The position numbers and the translations under genes were made by a program. 64,000 nt of DNA from JAJEFO01 sp022819605 (GTDB lineage Bacteria; Pseudomonadota; Alphaproteobacteria; Rhodobacterales; Rhodobacteraceae), in NCBI GenBank assembly GCA_965221545.1, contig OZ244901.1:1364001-1428000 (forward strand). Direction: 5' to 3'. A model generated the notes under the pieces. It searched no databases, had not been told where the DNA came from, and worked only from the letters and a program-made list of their open reading frames with translations. Below, piece by piece: positions 45,139-54,450 of this stretch. How positions within the stretch are numbered: the stretch's first letter is position 1; each line of letters starts with the position of its first letter.

Positions 45139-46434
45139 ATGCCTAAAGACTCGCACGAGACCAAGGGGCTCTACGCCTTCTTTGCGGAAAGCCCACGCGA
45201 AGCGCGACGCCAGTTCTTCGATTCTGAACCGGAAATGAGCCGGCGGGGCTTTTTCGCCGGCGCCGGTCTTGCGGCCACGGGCGGCCTGCTCGGCATGGCG
45301 GTTCCCTTCTACACCAACATGCCCCTTGGTCTGGTGCCCGCCGCGTTTGCTTCCGAAGAAGTGCTGGTCGGCAAGGACGGGCTGACGCTGCTGAACGACC
45401 GGCCGATCAATGCGGAGACGCCGGCGCATCTGCTCGACGATGCGATCACGCCCACCGCCCGGCACTTCATCCGCAATAACGGATTGCCACCCGAGGATGT
45501 CGATGCCGCGGGCTGGTCTCTCACCGTCGATGGGCTGGTGGAGAACCCGATGGAACTGTCAATCGCGGAGTTGCAGGCACAGTTCGAGGTTGCGACCATG
45601 GCGCTCACGATCGAATGCGGAGGCAACGGCCGGGCGTTCTTCAACCCGCCGGCGACGGGCAACCAGTGGACCGTGGGCGCCGTTGGCTGCTCGGAGTGGA
45701 CCGGCGTGAGGCTCGCCGACGTGCTGAAGAGGGCAGGCGTCAAGCCGGGCGTTGTCTATACGGCGCATTACGGAGCGGATACCCATCTCTCCGGCAAGGA
45801 GGGCAAGTTGCCGATCTCGCGTGGCGTGACGGTCGAGAAAGCAATGACCGACAACGTGCTCATCGCGTTCGCGATGAACGGCGGAGCGCTGCACAAGCAG
45901 AACGGTGCGCCGCTTCGTCTGGTGGTGCCGGGCTGGCCAGGTTCCTGCTCGCAGAAATGGCTGACTCGCATCCAGCTCCGCGACATCGTGCATGACGGGC
46001 CGAAAATGACCGGCACTTCCTATCGAGTGCCGCGCTACCCCGTCGCCCCGGGCGACAAGGTGCCGAAGGAGGACTTCGAGATCATCGAGCGCATGCCCGT
46101 CAAGGCCCTCGTGACGGCGCCGAAGAGTGACAGCACCGCATCCCGGGAGGTCGAGGTGCGCGGCCATGCATGGTCAGGCGACCGAACCGTTTCGGCCGTC
46201 GATCTTTCCATCGATTTCGGCAAGACCTGGATGGAGACCGAGCTGGACGAGCCAGTCAATTCGGGGGCGTGGCAGAACTGGCGGCGTGTCGTGTCTTTCC
46301 CCGAGGCCGGCTACTACGAGGTTTGGGCGCGGGCGACCGACAGTGCGGGCGAGATGCAGCCCTTCGCAATCGACTGGAACCCGAAAGGGTATCTCAACAA
46401 CACCATGCACCGGGTGGCGCTGCGCGTCGCTTGA
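45139..46434 (+). CDS. Sulfite dehydrogenase, molybdenum subunit (SoxC/SorA-like)
   Basis: 431 aa. Twin-arginine signal SRRGFFAGAGLAATGG near residues 34-50 for export of the folded Mo enzyme. The oxidoreductase molybdopterin domain holds the Mo-ligating Cys160 in TIECGGNGRAFF; the C-terminal part (about 310-431) is the Mo-co dimerisation domain with GHAWSGD and DFGKTW. It oxidises sulfite, or thiosulfate-bound sulfane in a Sox system, on the periplasmic side. No other sox genes are visible. It starts at 45139 within an A/G-rich leader. Confidence 0.88.
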   Translation: MPKDSHETKGLYAFFAESPREARRQFFDSEPEMSRRGFFAGAGLAATGGLLGMAVPFYTNMPLGLVPAAFASEEVLVGKDGLTLLNDRPINAETPAHLLDDAITPTARHFIRNNGLPPEDVDAAGWSLTVDGLVENPMELSIAELQAQFEVATMALTIECGGNGRAFFNPPATGNQWTVGAVGCSEWTGVRLADVLKRAGVKPGVVYTAHYGADTHLSGKEGKLPISRGVTVEKAMTDNVLIAFAMNGGALHKQNGAPLRLVVPGWPGSCSQKWLTRIQLRDIVHDGPKMTGTSYRVPRYPVAPGDKVPKEDFEIIERMPVKALVTAPKSDSTASREVEVRGHAWSGDRTVSAVDLSIDFGKTWMETELDEPVNSGAWQNWRRVVSFPEAGYYEVWARATDSAGEMQPFAIDWNPKGYLNNTMHRVALRVA

Positions 46435-46446
46435 CTGGAGGCCGAG

Positions 46447-47157
46447 GTGTCCAATCCGATGCATGTTGCGGCGGTGCTGCTGCTGCTCTGCGCCTGCATG
46501 GCGGCAGCGTCGGCCGAGGCGGCCGAACTGGATGCGCGCCTCGCCGGAGCCGATTCCGTCCGCGGCGAGAAGGTCTACCGCAAGTGCGTCGCCTGCCATA
46601 CGGTCGAGAAGGGAGGGCGAAAGAAGACCGGACCCAATCTCTGGGGCATTGTCGGCGCGCCAGTGGGGGCCAGGGAGGGCTTCCGCTATTCGAAGGCGAT
46701 GCTGGCGTTCGGCGGCACCTGGACGCCTGAGCGCCTCGATGCCTACCTGACCAAGCCGCGCGGGTTCGTGAAAGGCGGGTCCATGAGCTTCGTCGGGCTG
46801 AAGCGCGAGCAGGACCGCGCCGATGTCATTGCCTTCCTTAACGGAATGAGCGACAGCCCGGCCGATTTCGGCGAGGCGCAGGAGGCATCGGCGGGCGTCT
46901 TGCCGCCCGAGCCGGAGGATTACGGCGTCATGGTGGCCGCCCCCGGCGCGTCCGAGACTTTCGACGCGTGCACGGCTTGTCATTCGGAGCGGATCGTGGC
47001 GCAGCAAGGGATGACACGCGAGCAATGGGACGAACTCTTGGACTGGATGGTCGAAGAGCACGAAATGGAACCGATCGAGGGCGATTCAAGGACAACCATT
47101 CTTGACTATCTGGGTGCGCACTACGGTCCTGATCGTCCCAATTTTCCGCGCAATTGA
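46447..47157 (+). CDS. Periplasmic dihaem cytochrome c (SoxD/SorB-like)
   Basis: 236 aa with a signal peptide (VAAVLLLLCACMAAASAEA) and two c-type haem sites: CVACH at 47-51 and CTACH at 175-179. The first domain is a class I cytochrome c with GPNLWG and the axial Met in KGGSMSF (about Met113). The second haem domain resembles SoxD/quinoprotein-associated cytochromes. It accepts electrons from the upstream molybdoenzyme. GTG start at 46447 (ATG 46459 possible), 12 bp after the soxC-like stop; the pair is co-transcribed. Confidence 0.87.
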   Translation: MSNPMHVAAVLLLLCACMAAASAEAAELDARLAGADSVRGEKVYRKCVACHTVEKGGRKKTGPNLWGIVGAPVGAREGFRYSKAMLAFGGTWTPERLDAYLTKPRGFVKGGSMSFVGLKREQDRADVIAFLNGMSDSPADFGEAQEASAGVLPPEPEDYGVMVAAPGASETFDACTACHSERIVAQQGMTREQWDELLDWMVEEHEMEPIEGDSRTTILDYLGAHYGPDRPNFPRN

Positions 47158-47693
47158 GGGGATCAGCAGCATCCCGGGAATCAGAAAGCCGTAAGCGATC
47201 TGAGTTGGCACAGTTCGACCTCGTGCGTCTGTCTGGACGAGCGCCGGAACACGACAGCGCGCTCGGCATTCATCGACGTCACGACATCATCGGGATGCGT
47301 GCCCAGATCGGCAACATCTGTTGACGGATTGTCTTCGGACGGCAGAGTTCGCCCCGATGAAGGCCGCAGACCTGATGCGGCCGCGCTCTTGCCTGCTCAA
47401 GCGACGTCCCCTGCTTGCACAACGTCTCGTGGTGCCCTTGCCAAGGGGAGAAGCTCCAATTTCTGTGGTCGCAGTGTTGACGGTTTCGACCATGTCGCAC
47501 GAAGACATCGGGCAGACCGTGCCGACCCATCGCATCCAGTGCGGTAGACCAACCCGCCAATGTAGACGGCACGATTTGGACGGCCCCCCTCGATTGTCCC
47601 TTCCGCGTTGTTGAGGGAATTGCCGGGTTGATGGCATCAATGAATCAATGGATGTTCAGGAATCGGCACAGGTTTTGGTAGGCCAACCAAGCA
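47158..47693. other. Unassigned interval after the cytochrome gene
   Basis: About 535 bp. Frames on both strands stay open for 80-117 codons but show no recognised family and overlap each other. It probably contains decayed sequence plus the promoter of the amine-oxidase gene. Confidence 0.4.
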
Positions 47694-48980
47694 ATGTTCG
47701 CGCCTGATTTCAAGACGGAACCCTATTGGTGGGACCGAACCCCACGACCGGAGCTTCCCGTCTGCGATCTTCCGTCTTCGGCAGATGTCGCAGTCGTGGG
47801 TTCAGGCTACACCGGGTTGAACTCGGCAATCGTGACCGCGCGCGGCGGACGTTCGACACTGGTCCTTGACTCGGGAGATGCCGGCTTTGGCTGCAGCACG
47901 CGCAATGGGGGCCAGATCAGCACCAGCGTCAAGCCTTCGCTGGGCGAACTCACCAAGAGATACGGGCCGCAAACTGCATTCGACATCCTGAAGGAAGGGC
48001 AGACCGCCCTGTCCTGGATCGGCGACTTCATCCGGAACGAAGAAATGGATTGCGACTTCATGGTGCCGGGCCGGTTTCACGCGGCTCATAACGCGCGCGC
48101 GTTTGCCAAGCTGGTTCGGCAAGTCACGAGCCAACCACGCGGGCTGGGGGTTCCATACCGCATTATTGAACGCGGCGATCAACAAGCAGAGATCGGAACT
48201 GACAACTACCACGGCGGCATCGTTTTCGAGAAGCACGCAAGCCTGGACCCGGCGCGGTATCATCAAGCGCTGCTGGACCTCGCGGTTGCTGCGGGAACAC
48301 AGGTTGCCACGCATTCCAGGGTCACTTCGATCGAAGAGTCCGGACAAGGATTTGTCTTGAGGACCAGTCGCGGTGAAGTTCGCGCACGGGATGTCGTGAT
48401 CGCTACAAACGGCTACACGTCGGGCTTGACCCCCTGGTTGAGGCGGCGTGTCATTCCAATCGGCAGCTACGTGATCGCGACGGAACCGATTGAACAGGGC
48501 CTGATGGACCGGCTAATGCCAACGAACCGGATCGTCAGCGACAGCCGCAGGGTCGTCTACTACTACCGCCCGTCACCGGATCGCCTGAGGATCGTCTTTG
48601 GGGGGCGCGTTTCGAGCACAGAGACGAATACGAGACAGAGTGCGATCCGCCTCAAGCGTGACCTTGACAGACTCTTTCCGGAATTGCGTGACACGAAGAT
48701 CAGCCACAGCTGGATGGGGTACGTTGCCTACACCTTCGACACGCTGGCCAATGCTGGCAAGCGTAATGGCATGCACTATGCCATGGGATATTGCGGGTCC
48801 GGCGTCTCGGTCGCGAGTTACCTGGGCATGCGTATCGGGCAACAGGTCTTGGGCCTGAAGGACGGCCGGACCGCATTTGATGACATTCCCATGACGACAA
48901 GGCCGCTTTATTTTGGCCGGCCCTGGTTCTTGCCCGCTTCGGTCGCGTGGTTCAGGTTTATGGATGGCCTGAACATCTAA
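47694..48980 (+). CDS. FAD-dependent amine oxidoreductase (DAO family, PuuB-like)
   Basis: 428 aa. Dinucleotide-binding VVGSGYTGLNSA at about 35-46, then a STRNGGQIS segment typical of the gamma-glutamylputrescine oxidase/DadA-like branch, and IGSYVIATEPI in the middle. It oxidises an amine or N-methylated amino acid to the imine, making hydrogen peroxide or passing electrons on. It is 225 bp upstream of a polyamine-type ABC operon, pointing to use of an imported amine. No signal peptide; cytoplasmic. Confidence 0.9.
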   Translation: MFAPDFKTEPYWWDRTPRPELPVCDLPSSADVAVVGSGYTGLNSAIVTARGGRSTLVLDSGDAGFGCSTRNGGQISTSVKPSLGELTKRYGPQTAFDILKEGQTALSWIGDFIRNEEMDCDFMVPGRFHAAHNARAFAKLVRQVTSQPRGLGVPYRIIERGDQQAEIGTDNYHGGIVFEKHASLDPARYHQALLDLAVAAGTQVATHSRVTSIEESGQGFVLRTSRGEVRARDVVIATNGYTSGLTPWLRRRVIPIGSYVIATEPIEQGLMDRLMPTNRIVSDSRRVVYYYRPSPDRLRIVFGGRVSSTETNTRQSAIRLKRDLDRLFPELRDTKISHSWMGYVAYTFDTLANAGKRNGMHYAMGYCGSGVSVASYLGMRIGQQVLGLKDGRTAFDDIPMTTRPLYFGRPWFLPASVAWFRFMDGLNI

Positions 48981-49206
48981 CCCGAAAGTGCAGTTCATTC
49001 GAAGAACATTATTTTCGTGTCTGAGGTGGCGATGCGAGGGAGAGCTTACCTTGACGGTCATGCGCGATCCAAAGAACCAACTCACTCTAATCACAGGCTG
49101 AACGACAAATTTGCACTGCGGATCATACTAGTGGACATTCGCTGCCGGCATCATCTATGGTCCGCGCGCTAATGGCGAAAACGCCACCAATTGGGAGGAA
49201 TAGACT

Positions 49207-50265
49207 ATGGAAATTCGGACTAAACTTGCCGCCGTGGTTGCCGCGACCTTCGCGTTAGGCACGGCCGCGACCGCAGAGCCCATCACGGTCGTGTCGTGGG
49301 GCGGCAGCTACGGCCAAGCGCAGGACAATGCGCTATTTAACGACGCATCCAAGAATTCTGGCATTGAGATCATTCGCGAATCCGGCGCCAGCATGTCGAA
49401 GGCATGTCTGCAGGTGGAGTCGGGTGCGGTGACGTGGGATCTCGTGGTCACCGGGTCCGGTGGCGCGGCCGCCGCCGCTGCCAAGGGCTGCCTAGAGAAG
49501 ATCGACTACAGCGTCGTGGACGTGTCAGACTTTTATCCCAATACCTACACGGATTATTGCGTTGGCTCCGACGTGTTTGCGACCGTTATGGCTTGGAACA
49601 CCGACAAATACGGTGCGCCGGGCAGCGACGGCGCCCCGAACAGCTGGGCCGACTTCTTCAATGTCGAGAAGTTCCCCGGTACGCGCGCGTATCGTGCCAA
49701 CAACGTTGACGGCGCATTGGAGCCGGCCTTGATGGCGGACGGCGTTGCGCCGGAAGACGTCTACAAGGTGCTTGCCACCCGCGAAGGCAAGGAACGCGCA
49801 ATCAACAAGATTCGCGAGCTGAAGCCTCATATCGCCGTCTTCTGGGAGTCAGGAGCGATGCAGGCTCAGCTGATGAAGGACGGCGAAGTCGACATGACCA
49901 CCGGCTGGAACGGTCGCTTCGACAACGCGAAGAAGGATGGTGCCACTGTGGGCTATACCTTCAACCAAGCGCTCCTGGACTATGACTGCTTTGCAATGCC
50001 GAAGGGTGCGCCGAACAAGGACACCGCCATGGCATTCCTGGCCGAGGTTTCGAAGGCCGAGTACCAGGCGAACCTTCCGTTTCACATCACCTATGGGCCG
50101 ACCAACAAGAAGGCCTATGAAGTGACAACGGCGCCTGCGGAACTGATCCGGGCTCTGCCGTCCCACCCGGACAACGTGCCATTTATGGTTCCTGTGAGCC
50201 TTGACTGGTATGCGGAGCACCGAGCCGAGGCGCTGGAATTGTACATCGAGATGCTCAGCGAGTAA
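49207..50265 (+). CDS. ABC transporter periplasmic binding protein (PotD/PotF-like)
   Basis: 352 aa with a Sec signal (AAVVAATFALGTAATA, cleavage before EPITVV). Mature features: VVSWGGSYGQAQ, KACLQVESGAVTWDLVVTG, NSWADFF..EKFPGTRA and the C-terminal LDWYAEHRAEAL. It fits the spermidine/putrescine or related cationic-amine binding proteins. GGGAGGAA precedes the ATG. It is followed by a perfect hairpin before the ATPase gene. Confidence 0.92.
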   Translation: MEIRTKLAAVVAATFALGTAATAEPITVVSWGGSYGQAQDNALFNDASKNSGIEIIRESGASMSKACLQVESGAVTWDLVVTGSGGAAAAAAKGCLEKIDYSVVDVSDFYPNTYTDYCVGSDVFATVMAWNTDKYGAPGSDGAPNSWADFFNVEKFPGTRAYRANNVDGALEPALMADGVAPEDVYKVLATREGKERAINKIRELKPHIAVFWESGAMQAQLMKDGEVDMTTGWNGRFDNAKKDGATVGYTFNQALLDYDCFAMPKGAPNKDTAMAFLAEVSKAEYQANLPFHITYGPTNKKAYEVTTAPAELIRALPSHPDNVPFMVPVSLDWYAEHRAEALELYIEMLSE

Positions 50266-50280
50266 TCTCGGCAAGCAAGG

Positions 50281-50309
50281 ATCGCCGGGCACGTGCCGTG
50301 CCCGGCGAT
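50281..50309 (+). promoter_or_regulatory. Perfect hairpin between binding-protein and ATPase genes
   Basis: ATCGCCGGGCACG and CGTGCCCGGCGAT form an exact 13-bp stem with a TGC loop, 16 bases after the binding-protein stop, with no T tract. It contains an in-frame GTG (50298), which is therefore an unlikely start for the ATPase gene. Confidence 0.85.
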
Positions 50310-50330
50310 TGCACAGGAATCGATTCCCGC

Positions 50331-51446
50331 TTGAAATTGAGTTTCGCTGTGACTGACGCTCCACAGGGCACGACCGCGTTACCGATAGAGATCAGAGATC
50401 TGACCAAGCGATACGGCTCTGTCTACGCGCTGAATTCGGTTGATCTGGATGTCCATAGCGGCGAGTTCCTCACGCTTCTCGGGCCTTCGGGTTCTGGCAA
50501 GACGACGCTGCTGATGGCGATCGCCGGGTTCAACCGCCCGGACTCCGGCAGCATTCGGTTTGGCGAAGACGAGGTCATTCTGACGCCACCTCACAAGCGG
50601 GAAGTGGGCATGGTGTTTCAAAGCTATGCCTTGTTTCCGCACATGAATGTCGCGGACAACATCGGCTTTCCCCTGAAGTTGCGCGGCATCACCGGGGCGG
50701 AGCGTGCGGCGCGCGTCGAAGAGGCGTTGGAGACGGTCCAGCTTTCCGGGTTTGGTGCGCGCAACATTGATCAATTGTCCGGTGGGCAAAGGCAGCGCGT
50801 CGCGCTGGCACGTGCATTCGTGTTCGGACCGCGGATTCTGCTAATGGACGAACCGCTGTCGGCGCTGGACAAGAAACTTCGCGAACGGATGCAGATCGAG
50901 CTCAAGCACCTGCACCGCAAGCTCGGCGTCACAACGGTTTACGTGACCCATGACCAGCGCGAGGCGCTGACGATGTCGGACCGGATCGCGGTCATCAACG
51001 ATGGCGAATTGATCCAGCTGGACACGCCCGAAGTGATCTACAACAGCCCGGCAAACGCCTTTGTCGCCGACTTTATCGGGGAGTCGACGATGCTTCCATT
51101 GACGAGGGACGATGCGGGCGCGCTGTTTTTCAGGGGCCAAAAGGTCGGCGACGCCGGCGCGGAAGAGGGCAAGGACTGGACGCTTGTCGTGCGCCCAGAA
51201 CGCCTTTTCTTCGCCGGTGCCGAAACAGACGACCAGACCATCGTGTTGAAGGGCGTGTTGCGGGAAGCGGTCTTTCAGGGCGAATCTGAAATGGCGCTTG
51301 TCGCGATCGACGACGGCACGGAAGTGGCCGTCAGGTTCGGCACCAGCGGCAGGGCAAGTCCTGCCGCCAGCATCACTGGCGATCAGGTCTCCATTGGCTT
51401 GGATCGCAGTGACGTGATCATCATCCCCGGTGAGCAAGCTGCGTGA
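50331..51446 (+). CDS. ABC transporter ATP-binding protein (PotA-like)
   Basis: About 371 aa. Walker A GPSGSGKTT, LSGGQRQR signature, Walker B ILLMDEPLSALD, VTHDQREA and a C-terminal TOBE domain; the LDKKLRERMQIELKHLH segment is typical of PotA. The start is uncertain: TTG 50331 is chosen, GTG 50349 is the alternative, and the GTG at 50298 lies in the hairpin. Its stop overlaps the next start. Confidence 0.9.
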   Translation: MKLSFAVTDAPQGTTALPIEIRDLTKRYGSVYALNSVDLDVHSGEFLTLLGPSGSGKTTLLMAIAGFNRPDSGSIRFGEDEVILTPPHKREVGMVFQSYALFPHMNVADNIGFPLKLRGITGAERAARVEEALETVQLSGFGARNIDQLSGGQRQRVALARAFVFGPRILLMDEPLSALDKKLRERMQIELKHLHRKLGVTTVYVTHDQREALTMSDRIAVINDGELIQLDTPEVIYNSPANAFVADFIGESTMLPLTRDDAGALFFRGQKVGDAGAEEGKDWTLVVRPERLFFAGAETDDQTIVLKGVLREAVFQGESEMALVAIDDGTEVAVRFGTSGRASPAASITGDQVSIGLDRSDVIIIPGEQAA

Positions 51447-52357
51447 TGGCGCGCGCTGATGCAGACGGTTCGCGATCTGGCAAGCACCTTCACGGGGCGG
51501 CGCTGAAGCGTCAGCACACGCGTGAGCAATGGTCTGTACTGAGCCTTGTCGTGCCGGCCTTGATCGTGATCGTCCTGATTATCCTGATACCGCTTTCGTG
51601 GCTGTTCTACCTGTCCTTCCTAGGGGACAATGGCGGGTTTTCGCTCGAAAACTACCACAAGATGACCCAGTACAAGTCGTACTACCGGATCTTTGTCACG
51701 ACGTTTCAGGTTAGCATACTGACAACGCTGGCCTGCATCGCCCTTGGCTATCCCTTGGCGTTCTTTCTTGCCCAGTTGCCGCCCAGGTGGGCGGGCGTTT
51801 TCATGCTGGCCGTCTTGCTCCCGTTCTGGACGTCGCTTTTGGTGCGCACCTATGCCTGGCTGGTGTTGCTGCAGAAGCGGGGCATACTGAACGAATTCGC
51901 AATGCAGGTCGGCCTGTGGGAAACGCCGATCAAGCTCGTGCACAACATGACGGGCACGCTCATCGGGATGGCGCACATCATGCTGCCGTTTCTGATCCTG
52001 CCGCTCTACAACGCGATGCGGAAAATCGACAAGGACATGATGCATGCCGCCGCCAACCTTGGCGCCAATCCGATCAATGCATTCTGGCGCGTCTACTTTC
52101 CGCTGTCGCTGCCGGGAATGGTCGCAGGCTCGCTGATCGTCTTTGTCCTTTGCCTCGGGTTTTACGTGACCCCGGCGGTTCTGGGCGGCGGTCGGGTCAT
52201 CATGGTCTCGAACCAGATCACCGCGATCCTTGAAAATCAGTTCGATTGGGGAGCGGCCAGCGCGCTCGGAGTCGTGCTGCTGGTTGCAACGACCTTCACC
52301 CTTTACCTTGCTGCGCGGGTCTTCAAGTTCGACGCAGCCCTCTTTGGGAGAGATTGA
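51443..52357 (+). CDS. ABC transporter permease (PotB-like)
   Basis: 304 aa with a basic N-terminal tail and about six transmembrane helices; PFWTSLLVRTYAW and the EAA loop AANLGANPINAFWRVYFP are characteristic of PotB. GTG 51443 or ATG 51446, both overlapping the ATPase stop. It ends directly before the ATG of the PotC-like gene. Confidence 0.92.
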   Translation: MMARADADGSRSGKHLHGAALKRQHTREQWSVLSLVVPALIVIVLIILIPLSWLFYLSFLGDNGGFSLENYHKMTQYKSYYRIFVTTFQVSILTTLACIALGYPLAFFLAQLPPRWAGVFMLAVLLPFWTSLLVRTYAWLVLLQKRGILNEFAMQVGLWETPIKLVHNMTGTLIGMAHIMLPFLILPLYNAMRKIDKDMMHAAANLGANPINAFWRVYFPLSLPGMVAGSLIVFVLCLGFYVTPAVLGGGRVIMVSNQITAILENQFDWGAASALGVVLLVATTFTLYLAARVFKFDAALFGRD

Positions 52358-53179
52358 ATGAACTGGTGGAACCGCCCGGCGGCGGACACCCAGATCACCC
52401 ATGGAGGGCGCCTGTGGCTCTACGTCCTTTCGGCGATCATCATGCTGCTGCTGGTCGCTCCGACCCTGATCGTCGTTCCGATGTCGTTTTCGGATTCGCA
52501 GTACCTTGAGTTTCCGCCCAGCACCTGGTCCCTGCGCTGGTACGAGGAGTACCTTGGCTCTACCAAATGGATGCGTGCGACGGCAACGTCGTTCCAGGTT
52601 GGATTGCTGACAATGCTCGTTGCGACGCCGCTCGGGGTCATGGCGGCATATGCGCTTTTCGTTTCGCGCCACCGCGCGACAAAGGCGATCTTCCTTTTGC
52701 TGATCACCCCGATGATCGTGCCGGTCATCTTGATCGCGATCGGGACATTCTACGCCTATGGCCGGGTCGGCATGAACAACACGATTGCCGGGCTGGTGCT
52801 CGCTCATTCCGCGCTTGCGCTCCCGATCGCGATCATCGTCGTTACCGCAGGGCTAAGGTCCTACGATCTCAGTCAGGAACAGGTGGCGCGCAGCCTGGGC
52901 GCCACGCGAACAAAGGCGTTCTTCCTCATAACTTTGCCCCAAATTCGGTTCTCGGTCATCACGGCGGCGCTATTGTCGTTCCTGACGTCATTCGATGAGG
53001 TGATCATTGCGATCTTTGTCTCTGGCGGCACAAATGCGACCCTGACGAAGCACATGTTCGCGGCGCTGCGCGACTATATCGATCCGACGATCGCGGCCAT
53101 TTCAACAATCATGGTCATCCTGTCGTCTGCGCTCTTGCTATCGATCCAGTTCCTCGGTCCGAGAGGCAACAAGAATTGA
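52358..53179 (+). CDS. ABC transporter permease (PotC-like)
   Basis: 273 aa, about six helices; SFSDSQYLEFPP-type segment, SLGATRTKAFFLITLPQIR loop and SFLTSFDEVIIAIFVSG are typical of PotC. It completes the importer. Starts at the base following the potB-like stop. Confidence 0.92.
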   Translation: MNWWNRPAADTQITHGGRLWLYVLSAIIMLLLVAPTLIVVPMSFSDSQYLEFPPSTWSLRWYEEYLGSTKWMRATATSFQVGLLTMLVATPLGVMAAYALFVSRHRATKAIFLLLITPMIVPVILIAIGTFYAYGRVGMNNTIAGLVLAHSALALPIAIIVVTAGLRSYDLSQEQVARSLGATRTKAFFLITLPQIRFSVITAALLSFLTSFDEVIIAIFVSGGTNATLTKHMFAALRDYIDPTIAAISTIMVILSSALLLSIQFLGPRGNKN

Positions 53180-53234
53180 TGTGGTTCTTGTGCGCAGCAA
53201 CGTCGAAGACTGCAGGTGGCAGCGAGCTCATTCG

Positions 53235-54404
53235 ATGATCCCGCATGAAGGCGCATCGCTGTCAATCCAGCCCCGCATCCGGAAGGGCGCGTTCTTTGAC
53301 GCATCCTGGCGGTACGGGTGCCGCGCGTTTTCGGTCTACAACCGCACATATATCTCAAGCACGTTCTCCACGCCGCTCGAGGAATACTGGAAAGTGACGG
53401 AAGATGTCGCGATCTGGCCCGTGATGGGCGAACGGCAAGTTGAAATTTCCGGACCGGACGCGGCGGCCTTCGTGCAGTTCCTGACCCCGCGGGACATGAG
53501 CAGATGCATGGTCGGACAATGCAAGTACGCGTTGATCACCTCGACCGAAGGCGGGATCCTCTGCGATCCAATCGTTCTTCGACTGGCGGAGGACCGGTTC
53601 TGGCTCTCGACATCAGACTGCGATCTGGAGCTTTGGGCAAAGGGTATCGCAGTTCATTCACGGATGCGGGTCGAAATCAGGGATGCGGGAGTGTCCGTGA
53701 TCCAGGTACAGGGACCAAAGTCGCCTCGCTTGATGGCCAATCTCTTTGGCGACGGGATCCTCGACCTGAAGTACTACTGGCTTGCATCCATGGAATTTCA
53801 GGGCCACTCGCTCACGGTTTCGCGCACTGGATGGAGCGGCGAATTCGGCTACGAGATCTACCTCGAGAATCATGATCAAGGCGACGCCTTGTTCGATGCG
53901 CTGATGCAGGCTGGCAGTGACTGCAACGTCGCCCCCGGCGCAGTCAGTCAAGCGCGACGCATTGAATCCGGCATCTTGTCCTGGGGCGTGGACATGAACC
54001 CAAGCGAGAACCCGTACGAAGTCGGGCTGGGCCGATTGGTGGAACTGGACAGCACCCCGGAATTCATCGGCCGGGCGGCATTGTCGAGGCTGAAAGCGCA
54101 GCCGTTGAAAAAGAGGCTCGTCGGAATGAAAATCGAGGGCTCGGCGCTGGATCCGAACGAAGATCCTTGGCCATTGACACGAAACGGCGAGACTTCGGGT
54201 CAGATTACGAGCCTGGCCTACTCGCCCCGGCTGGAGACAAACATCGCGCTTGGATTGGTGGCGGCTGAGCAGGCAGTGATCGGAGCGGAACTCCTGGCGG
54301 GAACTTGGGATGGACCGCGGAAAGCTCGGGTCAGCGAACTTCCATTCTTGCCTAAACGCCAGCAAGGAGATGCGCGTGCGCTTCTAAACTCGACCGGGAC
54401 TTGA
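53235..54404 (+). CDS. Folate-dependent aminomethyl/methyl transferase (GcvT/DmdA-like)
   Basis: About 389 aa of the GcvT T-protein superfamily. N-terminal domain: FSVYNRTY, ERQVEISGPDAAAFVQFLTPRDM, GQCKYALITSTEGGILCDPIVLRL; further on, TGWSGEFGYEIYLE and the C-terminal barrel (RLVGMKIEG). The wording around ERQVEI..PDA and TPRD is close to DmdA (DMSP demethylase), but the DmdA-specific substrate residues cannot be confirmed. It probably moves a methyl group from an imported N- or S-methyl compound to tetrahydrofolate. GTG 53181 is an alternative start; 53235 fits the family N-terminus better. Confidence 0.82.
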   Translation: MIPHEGASLSIQPRIRKGAFFDASWRYGCRAFSVYNRTYISSTFSTPLEEYWKVTEDVAIWPVMGERQVEISGPDAAAFVQFLTPRDMSRCMVGQCKYALITSTEGGILCDPIVLRLAEDRFWLSTSDCDLELWAKGIAVHSRMRVEIRDAGVSVIQVQGPKSPRLMANLFGDGILDLKYYWLASMEFQGHSLTVSRTGWSGEFGYEIYLENHDQGDALFDALMQAGSDCNVAPGAVSQARRIESGILSWGVDMNPSENPYEVGLGRLVELDSTPEFIGRAALSRLKAQPLKKRLVGMKIEGSALDPNEDPWPLTRNGETSGQITSLAYSPRLETNIALGLVAAEQAVIGAELLAGTWDGPRKARVSELPFLPKRQQGDARALLNSTGT

Positions 54405-54450
54405 ATTCGAAGGGCCCGGAACGCCGAATTCAACAGGAAAGGACTACACA

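Noticed and set aside
47279..47640. Overlapping frames of 97-117 codons on both strands
   Set aside because: Neither shows a domain; considered noncoding or too decayed to identify.
51620..52807. Reverse-strand open frame of 395 codons opposite the permease genes
   Set aside because: Antisense of two clear membrane proteins; composition very polar (Gln, Arg, His, Asp), typical of a shadow.
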